A stretch of 64,000 bases of DNA from Planococcus sp. 107-1 (GTDB lineage: Bacteria > Bacillota > Bacilli > Bacillales_A > Planococcaceae). Position 1 is the first letter of the stretch, and each line of letters begins with the position of its first letter. Both the position numbers and the translations under genes were made by a program. Positions 28,077 through 36,128 of this stretch are shown here, piece by piece. Below the pieces are notes generated by a model. It saw nothing but the letters and a program-made list of their open reading frames with translations, was not told where the DNA came from and ran no database searches. The DNA lies in the NCBI RefSeq assembly GCF_021513255.1, contig NZ_CP090977.1:3348001-3412000 (forward strand), written 5' to 3'.

Positions 28077-28162
28077 CTTTATTTCCTCCTTTATGGTTTC
28101 CCAGTTTCTTCTACCGTTATCATACCTTATTTGCTTAAACTGTCCTGAGGAAATTAGACTTC

Positions 28163-28211
28163 AAAAAAATCAACTTCAGTTCCTTGTTAATTCAGAGACT
28201 GAGTTGATTTA
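28163..28211 (-). terminator. terminator overlapping the hydrolase stop
   Basis: Minus-strand AAATCAACTcAGT / ACTGaAGTTGATTT stem followed by seven T. Confidence 0.75.
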
Positions 28212-29232
28212 CTTTTGTTATCCTTCTGCTATGGAGGTCGGTGTCAATCAAAAATTCAATTAGCTTTTCATAGGTCTGCCGAGCTTGAGGCGTATTCATG
28301 ATGAATTGATATTCATGGCCAAGTTCTGCTGCTTCTTTTGAATAAAAGACATCGACCACAGTCACACCACTTTCATGCAATTTAGCTGAAAGCTCCATCC
28401 CTTGTTCTTCAAACGATCCTGTATTGCCATCGGTGATAAACGTCGGTGGAAAATTGGCTGAAACATGGTCAATCATGGAAGCTTCCCGCACTTTGTCGGA
28501 GCTGCTCCATTTTCGTTCCCCTATATACGCCCAGCCGACCCGGTCGAACAGGAAATTGATCAGGAAACTATCGCTGGTTCCTCCGAATTTCGATACATCA
28601 TAAGGGCCGCAAAATAAGAGAGCGCCCAAAATCTTCTCAGGCGGCACAATCCCTTTAATCCCGATCAATTGGGCATATTCCTCGTCCACTTGTACGTTTA
28701 CAAACTGGCTGATAATCTGAGCCCCCGCCGAATCCCCAGCGAAATACAGACGATCCATATCCATCCTGTAGGCCTCTGCTTGTTTTCCGATAAATTGATA
28801 CGCTTCATTTACTTGGTGAAGAGGCGTTGGATACTTGGCTCCCGGAGCCAGTTCATAATTCATATTGACAACGATATAGCCCTTGCTCGCCACCTGCACT
28901 GCGTATTCCGTAATGTCGGATTTATCGCCGCCCAGGAAAGCCCCGCCATGCACCCAAAAAATCACCGGAAGCTTGCCGCTGAATTTCTTCGGTGCAATAA
29001 TATCTAAATTGCCTTTCTTATAGGCCGAGTCATAGGAAAGATCACACTTAATCTGAACCTGTTCCTCGATTTCCTCATAATTGTCTGGCTTCACTGCAAC
29101 GCCGCCCTCAAACCACCGATACACCAGCATAGCTGTCGGCTTTGGTGACAGGATAAATAACAGCAGAAGCAGCACAATCAGCGCTAAAAATACTGCTAAT
29201 CCAATAATCACGATGCTTTTTATCTCGTTCAC
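28192..29232 (-). CDS. membrane-anchored alpha/beta hydrolase (HSL-type esterase/lipase)
   Basis: 346 residues. One N-terminal membrane helix (about 5-28), then an esterase domain with HGGAF oxyanion motif (about 95), GDSAGAQ nucleophile elbow (about 167) and a late acid/His pair (ITDGN..., GHEYQFIMNT). Resembles hormone-sensitive-lipase-like carboxylesterases placed on the outer face of the membrane. The start is doubtful: GTG 29232 has GGAG only one base away. Substrate unknown. Single-gene unit. Confidence 0.85.
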   Translation of the reverse strand: MNEIKSIVIIGLAVFLALIVLLLLLFILSPKPTAMLVYRWFEGGVAVKPDNYEEIEEQVQIKCDLSYDSAYKKGNLDIIAPKKFSGKLPVIFWVHGGAFLGGDKSDITEYAVQVASKGYIVVNMNYELAPGAKYPTPLHQVNEAYQFIGKQAEAYRMDMDRLYFAGDSAGAQIISQFVNVQVDEEYAQLIGIKGIVPPEKILGALLFCGPYDVSKFGGTSDSFLINFLFDRVGWAYIGERKWSSSDKVREASMIDHVSANFPPTFITDGNTGSFEEQGMELSAKLHESGVTVVDVFYSKEAAELGHEYQFIMNTPQARQTYEKLIEFLIDTDLHSRRITKVNQLSL

Positions 29233-29511
29233 TCTCCGTATCCACTAATATGTTCTATGTCGAATTTATTCCGTTGATTGCCCATATTCAATCTGAAATT
29301 TCGTTAATCTTTTGCTATTTACTGCTTTAAACGGCTAATTGTAAAATACAATACCTATGGCAAGGATCGCCTTTTGGATTTTTTTAAGTGGCACCTTTCA
29401 TTATACACCTATACGGACTTATGCTGCTAAACCTCTAGGAAGAGGAAATCGTAAAGGACTCGTTGTTTTTTTGTTGAATTTAATAATAGCGGGTTGAAAA
29501 GAGAGGATGAA
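29233..29511. other. intergenic region between divergent genes
   Basis: About 280 bases holding the promoters of the flanking genes; I see no further gene, structured RNA or repeat. Confidence 0.5.
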
Positions 29512-29988
29512 ATGATGAACATCTATTGTGTGGGCGTATTTAAAGAACTGGATTTGGCAGTGGAGTCTATTGTGGAATTGATCAACACGTTAAACGAAGA
29601 GGATTTGGCCATACGGCCGACAGAAAGAAAATGGTCCATTGGTGAATTGCTGGCACACATGTCCGTTCTCTGCAAAGCCGATTTTCTGATTGGCGCTGGC
29701 GCTTCTGAAGAAGAGTTGGATCTTTTCTATGCAGAAGCGGAACCTGCTGCTAATCGAAAAGCGATCCAAGAAGCATTGCTGAAAAATTATGCCGATCTAA
29801 AAGACGGCATCGGAAAATTGCGGGACGAGGAATTGCTGGCCGAAACCACTTCCTTTTTCGGCATTGCCCATTCCCGCTACGAATGGCTTCTCGACACACA
29901 AGCCCACTTATTTCATCACCGTGGGCAATTGCATGCGATGATTGTACATCTACTCAAGCGGGAGCCGAACGTTCCGTTGTTTGAGTAG
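29512..29988 (+). CDS. DinB-family protein
   Basis: About 158 residues with the four-helix DinB/YfiT layout. A His-containing WSIGELLAHM stretch (about 45) and two late His in LLDTQAHLFHHRGQLHAMI (about 133-147) form the usual metal triad. Family members include thiol-dependent S-transferases (bacillithiol transferases such as BstA), so a detoxifying role is possible. ATG 29512 or the next codon follows GAGAGG. Another DinB protein lies at 38.9 kb but belongs to a different subtype. Confidence 0.85.
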   Translation: MMNIYCVGVFKELDLAVESIVELINTLNEEDLAIRPTERKWSIGELLAHMSVLCKADFLIGAGASEEELDLFYAEAEPAANRKAIQEALLKNYADLKDGIGKLRDEELLAETTSFFGIAHSRYEWLLDTQAHLFHHRGQLHAMIVHLLKREPNVPLFE

Positions 29989-30014
29989 AGCGTACGGCCT
30001 TATTAAATTTAGAC

Positions 30015-30062
30015 AAAGAGAAACCACCTAACAGGAATGGATGAGTTAGATGGCCCCCTCTC
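30015..30062 (-). terminator. possible terminator of the membrane-protein gene
   Basis: CCAtCTAAC / GTTAGgTGG with GAGA/TCTC further out, then a short T-rich tract on the minus strand. Confidence 0.5.
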
Positions 30063-30071
30063 AATATGCTA

Positions 30072-30878
30072 TTAAAAGTGCAAAATCAGCGCCTCGGCCA
30101 CAACAAACAGCCAGATGAAAAACGAGGCGCCGCAAACGATTATTTCAAAAAAATGGATTTTCAATACTTTCAATCCGTTCTGTTGTGCTTTTCGAATCCC
30201 AAAAAGGTCGCCATTATTAATGATGTAGATGAAGGTACTGACGACCATCAGGCCGGACAGGGAAAATGCGATGTTGGGCAAATCCGTGGCATAGCGCGGA
30301 TTGCCGCCTACCTCCATATACAGCGGGATGCCGAATTGTTTGCTCAATACAAAACTCGCCACAATTAAGGTGAATAAAATCAAAGACAGGTTAAAGGGAT
30401 GCCGGCGGTAGTCGATCCCATCCAAAATTTTTTTCGTTTTCCCCGTAAAATCCAAGTCGTCCGGTTCTTCCACCCGCTTGCCCTGCATCACAAAAAGAAA
30501 ACCGGCCAAAACGATTCCAATGAAAACATACAAGGCCACCAAATTAAAGACAAGGGACCAACTGGAGAAAGCAGCAAAAACCAGGGTCAAGAGTGCGGTA
30601 CCGGCTAACCCATTCTCCAGCCTTTTCTTATGGTTCTCCCACTTATTGATAAAGTCCCGATTATCTCTTTTTTCCGTGTGTAAAATCTCGTTATAAAGTG
30701 AAATTTTATTTAGGACGAACGCACAGACAACTAGGAGCCAGCCGACTGCGAATGCTAAGGAGACAGATTTAGGATAGAGGGAAATGGCATCGTAATTTTT
30801 CAGCACCCAATTTCCGCTTAATGCGACCACAAATATGCCAATAAACATTGTATAGGAAGAAAAAGTTCTCACGTTCAC
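30072..30878 (-). CDS. membrane protein of unknown function
   Basis: About 268 residues with seven or so hydrophobic segments grouped as two pairs and a final set, plus a charged cytoplasmic stretch (LHTEKRDNRDFINKWENHKKRLENG) at about 75-100. No family recognised. GTG 30878 has AAAGGCGG ten bases upstream; the ATG at 30929 lacks a site. It stands alone, beside the remnant of a sigma factor gene. Confidence 0.65.
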   Translation of the reverse strand: MNVRTFSSYTMFIGIFVVALSGNWVLKNYDAISLYPKSVSLAFAVGWLLVVCAFVLNKISLYNEILHTEKRDNRDFINKWENHKKRLENGLAGTALLTLVFAAFSSWSLVFNLVALYVFIGIVLAGFLFVMQGKRVEEPDDLDFTGKTKKILDGIDYRRHPFNLSLILFTLIVASFVLSKQFGIPLYMEVGGNPRYATDLPNIAFSLSGLMVVSTFIYIINNGDLFGIRKAQQNGLKVLKIHFFEIIVCGASFFIWLFVVAEALILHF

Positions 30879-30984
30879 ACTTAAAAGACCGCCTTTCCTT
30901 GTAGTATGGAGGATGACTGAGTTTTTCATGTTCCATTTTTAATTCTCTGGATCTGTCAAAAGGATCCCTTTTTAATGATGCCTT

Positions 30985-31045
30985 TTCTTATCCATTCCCC
31001 TAACTATATAGGAGGTGTTCAAATGCGACAATTAGTTCGGGGCAG
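30985..31045 (+). pseudogene. 5-prime remnant of an ECF sigma-factor gene (paralogue of the gene at 33997)
   Basis: The stretch with ATTCCCCTAACTATATAGGA, AGGT, ATG and a CAATTAGTTCG core repeats the start region of the sigma gene at 33997 almost base for base over about 60 bases. It reads MRQLVRGS against MEQLVRAA. After eight codons the similarity ends and the frame becomes meaningless. The leader, RBS and first codons of a duplicated gene survive; the rest is lost. Confidence 0.75.
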
Positions 31046-31090
31046 CTTCGGGTCTGGCAAATATCGCGAAACACGTGCCTGTTCCAACAT

Positions 31091-31138
31091 AAAAGGGGAC
31101 GGCCAAAGAGAGTTGATTTCTCTTTCTGCCGTCCTCTT
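31091..31138 (-). terminator. terminator of the deoD-deaminase operon
   Basis: GAGGACGGCagAAAGAGA / TCTCTTTgGCCGTCCcCTTTT stem with T run on the minus strand. Confidence 0.85.
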
Positions 31139-31172
31139 CTTTATCCGCATATACAGAAATTGCACGCTATTT

Positions 31173-31655
31173 TCACCCTTTTGCCGCATGAAGCCGGCGA
31201 TGAAGTTCGTGGACCTGCTCTGCCAGTTCAGGAACCGGCCCTTCCACTTGGGCATCCCTGATCACTTCTTCTATGGCCAGGTTGTAGACAGGTCCCTGCT
31301 CCACACCCAGCTCACTGAGCCAGCCGGCCAATTGCTTCGATGAAGTCGCATAGAAGATTTTTCCTAATCCGACTTTTCCATGGGCTGCTGAACACATGGG
31401 GCAATGCTCCCCGGACGTGTAAACCGTTGCCTTTCTTCTTTCTTCAGGCATCATATGGTTGGCTGCCCATCTCGCAATCGCAAATTCCGGGTGCTGCGTG
31501 TAATCGCCGCCTCCCACGTGATTATGGTCTTCAAACAACACTTTCCCTTCAGCTGACACCAAAACGGAACCGAATGGCTCGTCCCCTTTTTCTAAAGCGG
31601 TTTCTGCAAGTTCCACGCAACGCCGCAAGTGTTTTAAATCCGTTTCAGTCACCAT
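31173..31655 (-). CDS. nucleoside/nucleobase deaminase (CMP/dCMP-guanine deaminase fold)
   Basis: 160 residues with the zinc site of cytidine-deaminase-fold enzymes: YTQHPEFAIARW supplies His and the catalytic Glu as HPE rather than the common HAE, and GEHCPMCSAAH gives the PCxxC-like cysteines. Members deaminate guanine, cytosine or related compounds. It follows deoD by 22 bases, so a purine salvage role (guanine or nucleoside) fits. RBS GGGGGAA precedes ATG 31655. Ends before a strong terminator. Confidence 0.85.
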   Translation of the reverse strand: MVTETDLKHLRRCVELAETALEKGDEPFGSVLVSAEGKVLFEDHNHVGGGDYTQHPEFAIARWAANHMMPEERRKATVYTSGEHCPMCSAAHGKVGLGKIFYATSSKQLAGWLSELGVEQGPVYNLAIEEVIRDAQVEGPVPELAEQVHELHRRLHAAKG

Positions 31656-31677
31656 TTCCGCATCTTCCCCCGTCTCT

Positions 31678-32397
31678 TCAAATCATATCCAAAGCGATTT
31701 CCATCATCTGCGTGAAGGCAGTCTGCCTTTCTTCCTGCGTTGTCTGTTCGTGCGTAATCATGTGGTCGCTCACCGTCAAAATGGTTAAGGCTTTGACGCC
31801 CGCACTGGCAGCATTCAAATACAGGCTTGTCGTTTCCATTTCCGCGGCCAGGATCCCCATCTTCGCCCATTTTTCTGTGGCGGTTTCATCTGCATTATAG
31901 AAAATATCACTTGATAGGACATTTCCGATATGGACTTTGTACTCTTTTTCATCCGCCGCTTTTTTGGCCTTCTCCAATAGATCATAAGAAGCGGTCAGCG
32001 GAAATTGCCCCGGCAGATTCCATTGATGGGCATAATCCGAATCCGTTGCCGCGCCCATTGCGAATATCAGATCATACAATTTGATTTCCTTTTGCATGGC
32101 ACCACAAGAGCCGATACGAATTAAATTCTTAACACCAAATACGTTGATCAATTCCCAAGAGTAGATCGCCATGCTCGGCGTCCCCATGCCGGTACCCATT
32201 ACAGAAACTTTCTTCCCCTTGTATTCTCCTGTATAGCCCAGCATGCCCCTGACTTCATTAAACAAAACAGGGTTTTCCAGAAAGGTTTCAGCAATGAATT
32301 TGGCACGGTACGGATCTCCCGGCAAAAGAATCGTTTCGGCGATTTCCACTCCGTTGGGCTTGATGTGCGGGGTTTCTTTTACTTCGTTGTTGGTCAT
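31678..32397 (-). CDS. deoD: purine-nucleoside phosphorylase DeoD
   Basis: 239 residues, the typical length of hexameric DeoD. Phosphate-binding GDPYRAKF and GTGMGTPS, the IGSCGA motif, EMETTSLY and the SDHM loop near the C-terminus with its catalytic Asp. It cleaves purine (deoxy)nucleosides with phosphate to base and ribose-1-phosphate. RBS AAAAGGAG precedes ATG 32397. It heads a two-gene operon with a deaminase. The protein is a good match to family length and motifs throughout. Confidence 0.95.
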   Translation of the reverse strand: MTNNEVKETPHIKPNGVEIAETILLPGDPYRAKFIAETFLENPVLFNEVRGMLGYTGEYKGKKVSVMGTGMGTPSMAIYSWELINVFGVKNLIRIGSCGAMQKEIKLYDLIFAMGAATDSDYAHQWNLPGQFPLTASYDLLEKAKKAADEKEYKVHIGNVLSSDIFYNADETATEKWAKMGILAAEMETTSLYLNAASAGVKALTILTVSDHMITHEQTTQEERQTAFTQMMEIALDMI

Positions 32398-32455
32398 TTG
32401 AATTGCTCCTTTTCTTTTTACTGTATTTCTTTAGTCTTGACAGAGATATTGGAGC

Positions 32456-32947
32456 TCAACTGCTGAAGTTTTCAAAATCCCATGAATAAACCACTTCCAC
32501 GCTGTTCGCGTCTACTTTTGAAAACCCCAATTTCTCCAGTAACCGAGCCGAAGCCATATTCTCCGGCGCTGCTCCGGCCATTATTTTGAAATTCCCTTGC
32601 TGCCTGATCCAAACCATCAGCGAATGGACGATTTCATACGCAATCCCTCGTCTTTTAAAGGCTGGGCTCACCGTATAGCCAATCCAGAACGTGTCCACTT
32701 CCTTTTTCACGTAGATATCCCCGAGCAGCTTCTGATCGGCTTTCCGGACAACCGCAAATTGCGCCCCGCTTTCCAATGACTGTTCTTTCAATAGCGCTTC
32801 TTCATATTCTTCCTTTGAGCGGCCTTTAAAATATTGATGCTTCATCCATTCCGAATTATTGCGGTAGGACATGAAATCATCCAGATCGTCCGCATGAAAT
32901 GGCCTGACCCAGCATCTTTCTGAGGTGAATAGCAACTCTTTCTCCAC
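32456..32947 (-). CDS. GNAT-family acetyltransferase (RimJ/RimL type)
   Basis: 163 residues: start LLFTSERCWVRPFHADDLDDFMSYR, acetyl-CoA-binding region YTVSPAFKRRGIAYEIVHSLM and the closing NMASARLLEKLGFSKV. This is the Acetyltransf_3 (RimJ/RimL/SpeG-like) layout. GTG 32947 has GGGGG eight bases upstream. It starts 41 bases after the TPR-Arr fusion gene and is co-directional, so both may be one operon; pairing of a drug-modifying enzyme with an acetyltransferase is suggestive only. Confidence 0.88.
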   Translation of the reverse strand: MEKELLFTSERCWVRPFHADDLDDFMSYRNNSEWMKHQYFKGRSKEEYEEALLKEQSLESGAQFAVVRKADQKLLGDIYVKKEVDTFWIGYTVSPAFKRRGIAYEIVHSLMVWIRQQGNFKIMAGAAPENMASARLLEKLGFSKVDANSVEVVYSWDFENFSS

Positions 32948-32988
32948 TTCTTGAGCCCCCTTGCCGTATTGTATGCCAACCGCTCCGG

Positions 32989-33738
32989 TCAGTTGATAAT
33001 TTCACCGGTCTTCTTCGCTGAACTCTCCCGCATTTTTTGCAGTTCAGCGGGTGTCAGCGCCGTCCATTCCGTTTCTTCCCCGACAATTCGCAAAGGTTCT
33101 TTCGAGCGGTAGGAGCGTGTTAAATTTCCTGGGAATTTTTTGTCTGTCACATTGGGATCGTTTTCAAATTCGCCGGTCGGTTCCACTTGATAAACGCGTT
33201 CTTTTCCTTCTCCTGCTGCTAAAGCGGCTGCAAGTCCCGCGCCATCGGCACCCGCTGCAAAATAGATGTGGTTCATCTTGAGCCCGTCCCTGTAATTTGA
33301 ATTACCGCCAGCGGTCAATAGATCACCGACTGCCAGGTCCGCTTTTGTGCCATGATAAAATGGACCCGTATCAGTTGGCGGGCCCTCAAATGATTGGGCC
33401 AGTTCCTCATTTCTTTTTGCGTTCTCCAGATCACCCAATTCTTTATGGCAGTCCGCAATATTTCGATATAAGTTCGGATACGCACTTTTAACATTCTCAT
33501 CGTTGATTTCCAGTGCACATTGCACGGATCTTTCCATCCACTCCAATTTTTCTTCGGGACTCTTTTGTACACGCCCTAAATGATAAGCTGCAATAAACCG
33601 TTCATAGTCATCCGTTGCCGCGTGCCAAGCTTGTTGAAAAGTCTCGGCTGCCTCGGTTGTGTTTCCGCTGTCTTCCAGGGCCATTCCCTTCATGCAAAGT
33701 TTAACAACGGCATTGGCTGGGCTGAATTTTGTCTCCAT
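32989..33738 (-). CDS. arr: TPR-rifampin ADP-ribosyltransferase (Arr) fusion
   Basis: 249 residues. Residues 1-118 are helical tetratricopeptide-like repeats (GMALEDSGNTTEAAETFQQAW, YRNIADCHKELGDLENAKRNEE). From about 125 the sequence is Arr: FYHGTKADL with His129, HIYFAAG with the Tyr, and DPNVTDKKFPGN with the Asp. These three match the catalytic residues of mycobacterial Arr. Arr transfers ADP-ribose from NAD to rifamycins and inactivates them. RBS GGAGG precedes ATG 33738. Likely operon with the GNAT gene downstream. The TPR half could steer partner binding or sense a ligand; its role is unknown. Confidence 0.88.
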   Translation of the reverse strand: METKFSPANAVVKLCMKGMALEDSGNTTEAAETFQQAWHAATDDYERFIAAYHLGRVQKSPEEKLEWMERSVQCALEINDENVKSAYPNLYRNIADCHKELGDLENAKRNEELAQSFEGPPTDTGPFYHGTKADLAVGDLLTAGGNSNYRDGLKMNHIYFAAGADGAGLAAALAAGEGKERVYQVEPTGEFENDPNVTDKKFPGNLTRSYRSKEPLRIVGEETEWTALTPAELQKMRESSAKKTGEIIN

Positions 33739-33996
33739 AGAAGGTCCCTCCAATTGAATGTTTTGTCAGTGGCATTTCCATCCTCTTGTCCGATGCTCCG
33801 CACAGAATCTTATGGCTGATTGGCTTTATTATATAATAAAAAAACAGCAGCAATCACATACGGAATAGAAAAATTCAGATAAATTCATTGCCTTCATTTA
33901 ACCCCGCTTTTCATCTCCATCAGGATTTTTTTAAAAATATCCTGCAGTGAAACCTTTTTTCTTATTTATTCCCCTAACTATATAGGAGGTATTTTA

Positions 33997-35922
33997 ATGG
34001 AACAATTAGTTCGAGCAGCGATCGCCGGTCAGCAAGAAGCATTTGAACAGTTAGCAGAAACCGAAAAGTCTAAGCTTCTCGCAAAAGCTTACTCCTATGT
34101 CGGCAACAAAGAAGACGCATCAGACATCGTACAAGAAACATTGCTGCAGGCGTATAAATCAATTCATCAACTAAAAGAAGCAAAATATTTCTCAACATGG
34201 CTATTTAAAATTTTAATTCGGCAATGCTATGCTTTTCTGCGGCAAAAGAAGCGAACTCTTGTCATACAAACTGACCTCATCCAGCAGCAAATAACAGCGC
34301 ACGAACAGCCCGCTGCCTATGAATTTGTCCATGAGGCGCTTTCTTCACTTCGAAAAGATTATCAGACGGTCCTTGTCCTATTTTATTTTTATGATTTTCC
34401 TGTACGAGAAATTGCCTCACTGTTAGATAAGCCAATCAATACGGTCAAAATGCATTTGCATCGCGGCCGCAATCAATTAAAAAAGCAGCTGGAACAACAG
34501 ATGAACTTACCGGTTACGGAGAAAGAAGTGATCTACATGTTAAAAGAACAACTGGCCCAATCCGCCTTGAATTTTGTGTCGATTCCCCAGGACTATCAAT
34601 TATTTGTTGAAGATTATTCAAATGAGCAGGCAAAATTCATATGGGCGACGGACGAATTAGACAATGAAATTGGTGTAACCCTTGATCAAAACGGCAAATT
34701 AATCGAATTGACCAGACTGCCTTCAACAAACGGGATACATGCAACGATAGAGCAGCAGCAATCGATTGCCGAACAGTTTTTAAGCTCGCACTACGCGGAA
34801 GCACTTGATTATTTATCGTTGTCTCAGGTGAGCCAAAAAGAGGAGGAAACCCGGTTCCTTTATGAACAATATGCAGGAGGCTCCCCTCTTGCAAGCTATA
34901 CCACCAAAATCTCCGTTTCCAAATACGGGGAAATGATTGATTTTAAATACGGCGGGTATACGAAAACACCCCCGGCATTTCCAGCGCAGCTTGCTGGTGA
35001 AGAAGCGATTTTGCAGCAACTGCATAAAGCGCCATGGAAGTTATCGTTGAAATATTTAACGACTGACATTTATTCGGTTCCAAACCAGGGCTTGTACCCA
35101 GTTTATGAAAGTCCGATCGTTTACCATTCCTTCAATGCCATGACCGGGCAGCCTGCCTTTGAGCATGAACCGGAAGAGCCTGGGACGTTCATCCCTTTTC
35201 CAAACACCGCGGCAGTTGAAAAACTGGCGACGATTGAAGACATAATCGGCGTATTGGAGGGAATGGTTAAACTGCGGGAAGTGGAAATCGATGAAAACAC
35301 ACTCGTCGCCGTATGGCGTGGAAAGGACTGGCAAGCGCCAAAAGATAAAACAATGGAGAGCCTCCTTCTTGATCGTATGGAAGATACGGTAAAAGCAAAA
35401 GTGGATAAGCATTCCGGGAAGCTCAAGGAATTCATGTGGTTTAAAGAACGTAAAGGTGAGCTGGATTTTTCGTTTGAAGCTTGCCGTGATATCGCTTGTG
35501 CATTTATTGCCACGTATTTTGACGAGTATATTCCCTTTCTGCAATTACAAATCGAGGAGCCCTCTTTTAACGGAGTCAATTGCGCATTTTTCACATTCCT
35601 GCTGTACGCAGGCCAAGATTTGCAAATAGAAGGTGAACGTTTTTATGTCGGTGTCAACAGAACTACAGGGTTCATTGACATCTTCTGGTCTCCGCGGATG
35701 GACTTAGACGAACTTCAATCTTTTGAAGCTTCAACGATCCAACCTTTCGAACAGGTGAAATCCGCCTTGCAGAAAGTCGAGCCTTTCTTGCAATGGTCTA
35801 AAACGTACAATGAACATGATTCTGATGATGTCTTAGAATACAAATTAGGGTTGAGAGGAACAAAAGAGCAGGTTGTTGGGATTGATGCGAGGACGGGGGA
35901 GCTTATTGTCAGTTGTATTTAG
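33997..35922 (+). CDS. ECF sigma factor fused to a large C-terminal YcdB/YcdC-like region
   Basis: 641 residues. Residues 1-165 are an ECF sigma-70: region 2 with EDASDIVQETLLQAYKSI and region 4 with VREIASLLDKPINTVKMHLHRGRNQLKKQ. About 470 further residues follow without a membrane segment, resembling YcdB/YcdC-type repeats (two similar halves, each with a yDxxTG-like end: SFNAMTGQP, DARTGEL). Some ECF groups carry C-terminal domains that replace a separate anti-sigma factor. No anti-sigma gene is adjacent. RBS AGGAGGT precedes ATG 33997. The leader and first codons are duplicated at 30985. Confidence 0.85.
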   Translation: MEQLVRAAIAGQQEAFEQLAETEKSKLLAKAYSYVGNKEDASDIVQETLLQAYKSIHQLKEAKYFSTWLFKILIRQCYAFLRQKKRTLVIQTDLIQQQITAHEQPAAYEFVHEALSSLRKDYQTVLVLFYFYDFPVREIASLLDKPINTVKMHLHRGRNQLKKQLEQQMNLPVTEKEVIYMLKEQLAQSALNFVSIPQDYQLFVEDYSNEQAKFIWATDELDNEIGVTLDQNGKLIELTRLPSTNGIHATIEQQQSIAEQFLSSHYAEALDYLSLSQVSQKEEETRFLYEQYAGGSPLASYTTKISVSKYGEMIDFKYGGYTKTPPAFPAQLAGEEAILQQLHKAPWKLSLKYLTTDIYSVPNQGLYPVYESPIVYHSFNAMTGQPAFEHEPEEPGTFIPFPNTAAVEKLATIEDIIGVLEGMVKLREVEIDENTLVAVWRGKDWQAPKDKTMESLLLDRMEDTVKAKVDKHSGKLKEFMWFKERKGELDFSFEACRDIACAFIATYFDEYIPFLQLQIEEPSFNGVNCAFFTFLLYAGQDLQIEGERFYVGVNRTTGFIDIFWSPRMDLDELQSFEASTIQPFEQVKSALQKVEPFLQWSKTYNEHDSDDVLEYKLGLRGTKEQVVGIDARTGELIVSCI

Positions 35923-36011
35923 GCAATTAACCGTGAGGAAATGAACTTCATGGTGAAGTGAACTTATTTTTACAGTGTTTCATAAGCAGCGCTTGATTAC
36001 TCCAATAAAGC

Positions 36012-36054
36012 AAAAAGGTGCGGTCTTCTCAGTAAAAGAAGACCGCACCTTTTT
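36012..36054. terminator. bidirectional terminator
   Basis: AAAAAGGTGCGGTCTTCT / AGAAGACCGCACCTTTTT: long near-perfect stem between convergent genes. Confidence 0.92.
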
Positions 36055-36128
36055 AATAAACGCTATAAATGATAAGTTTCTGCCTCTTGCTTCCCTGTAA
36101 GAAGAAAAAGGCAGGCATTTTCTAAAAT

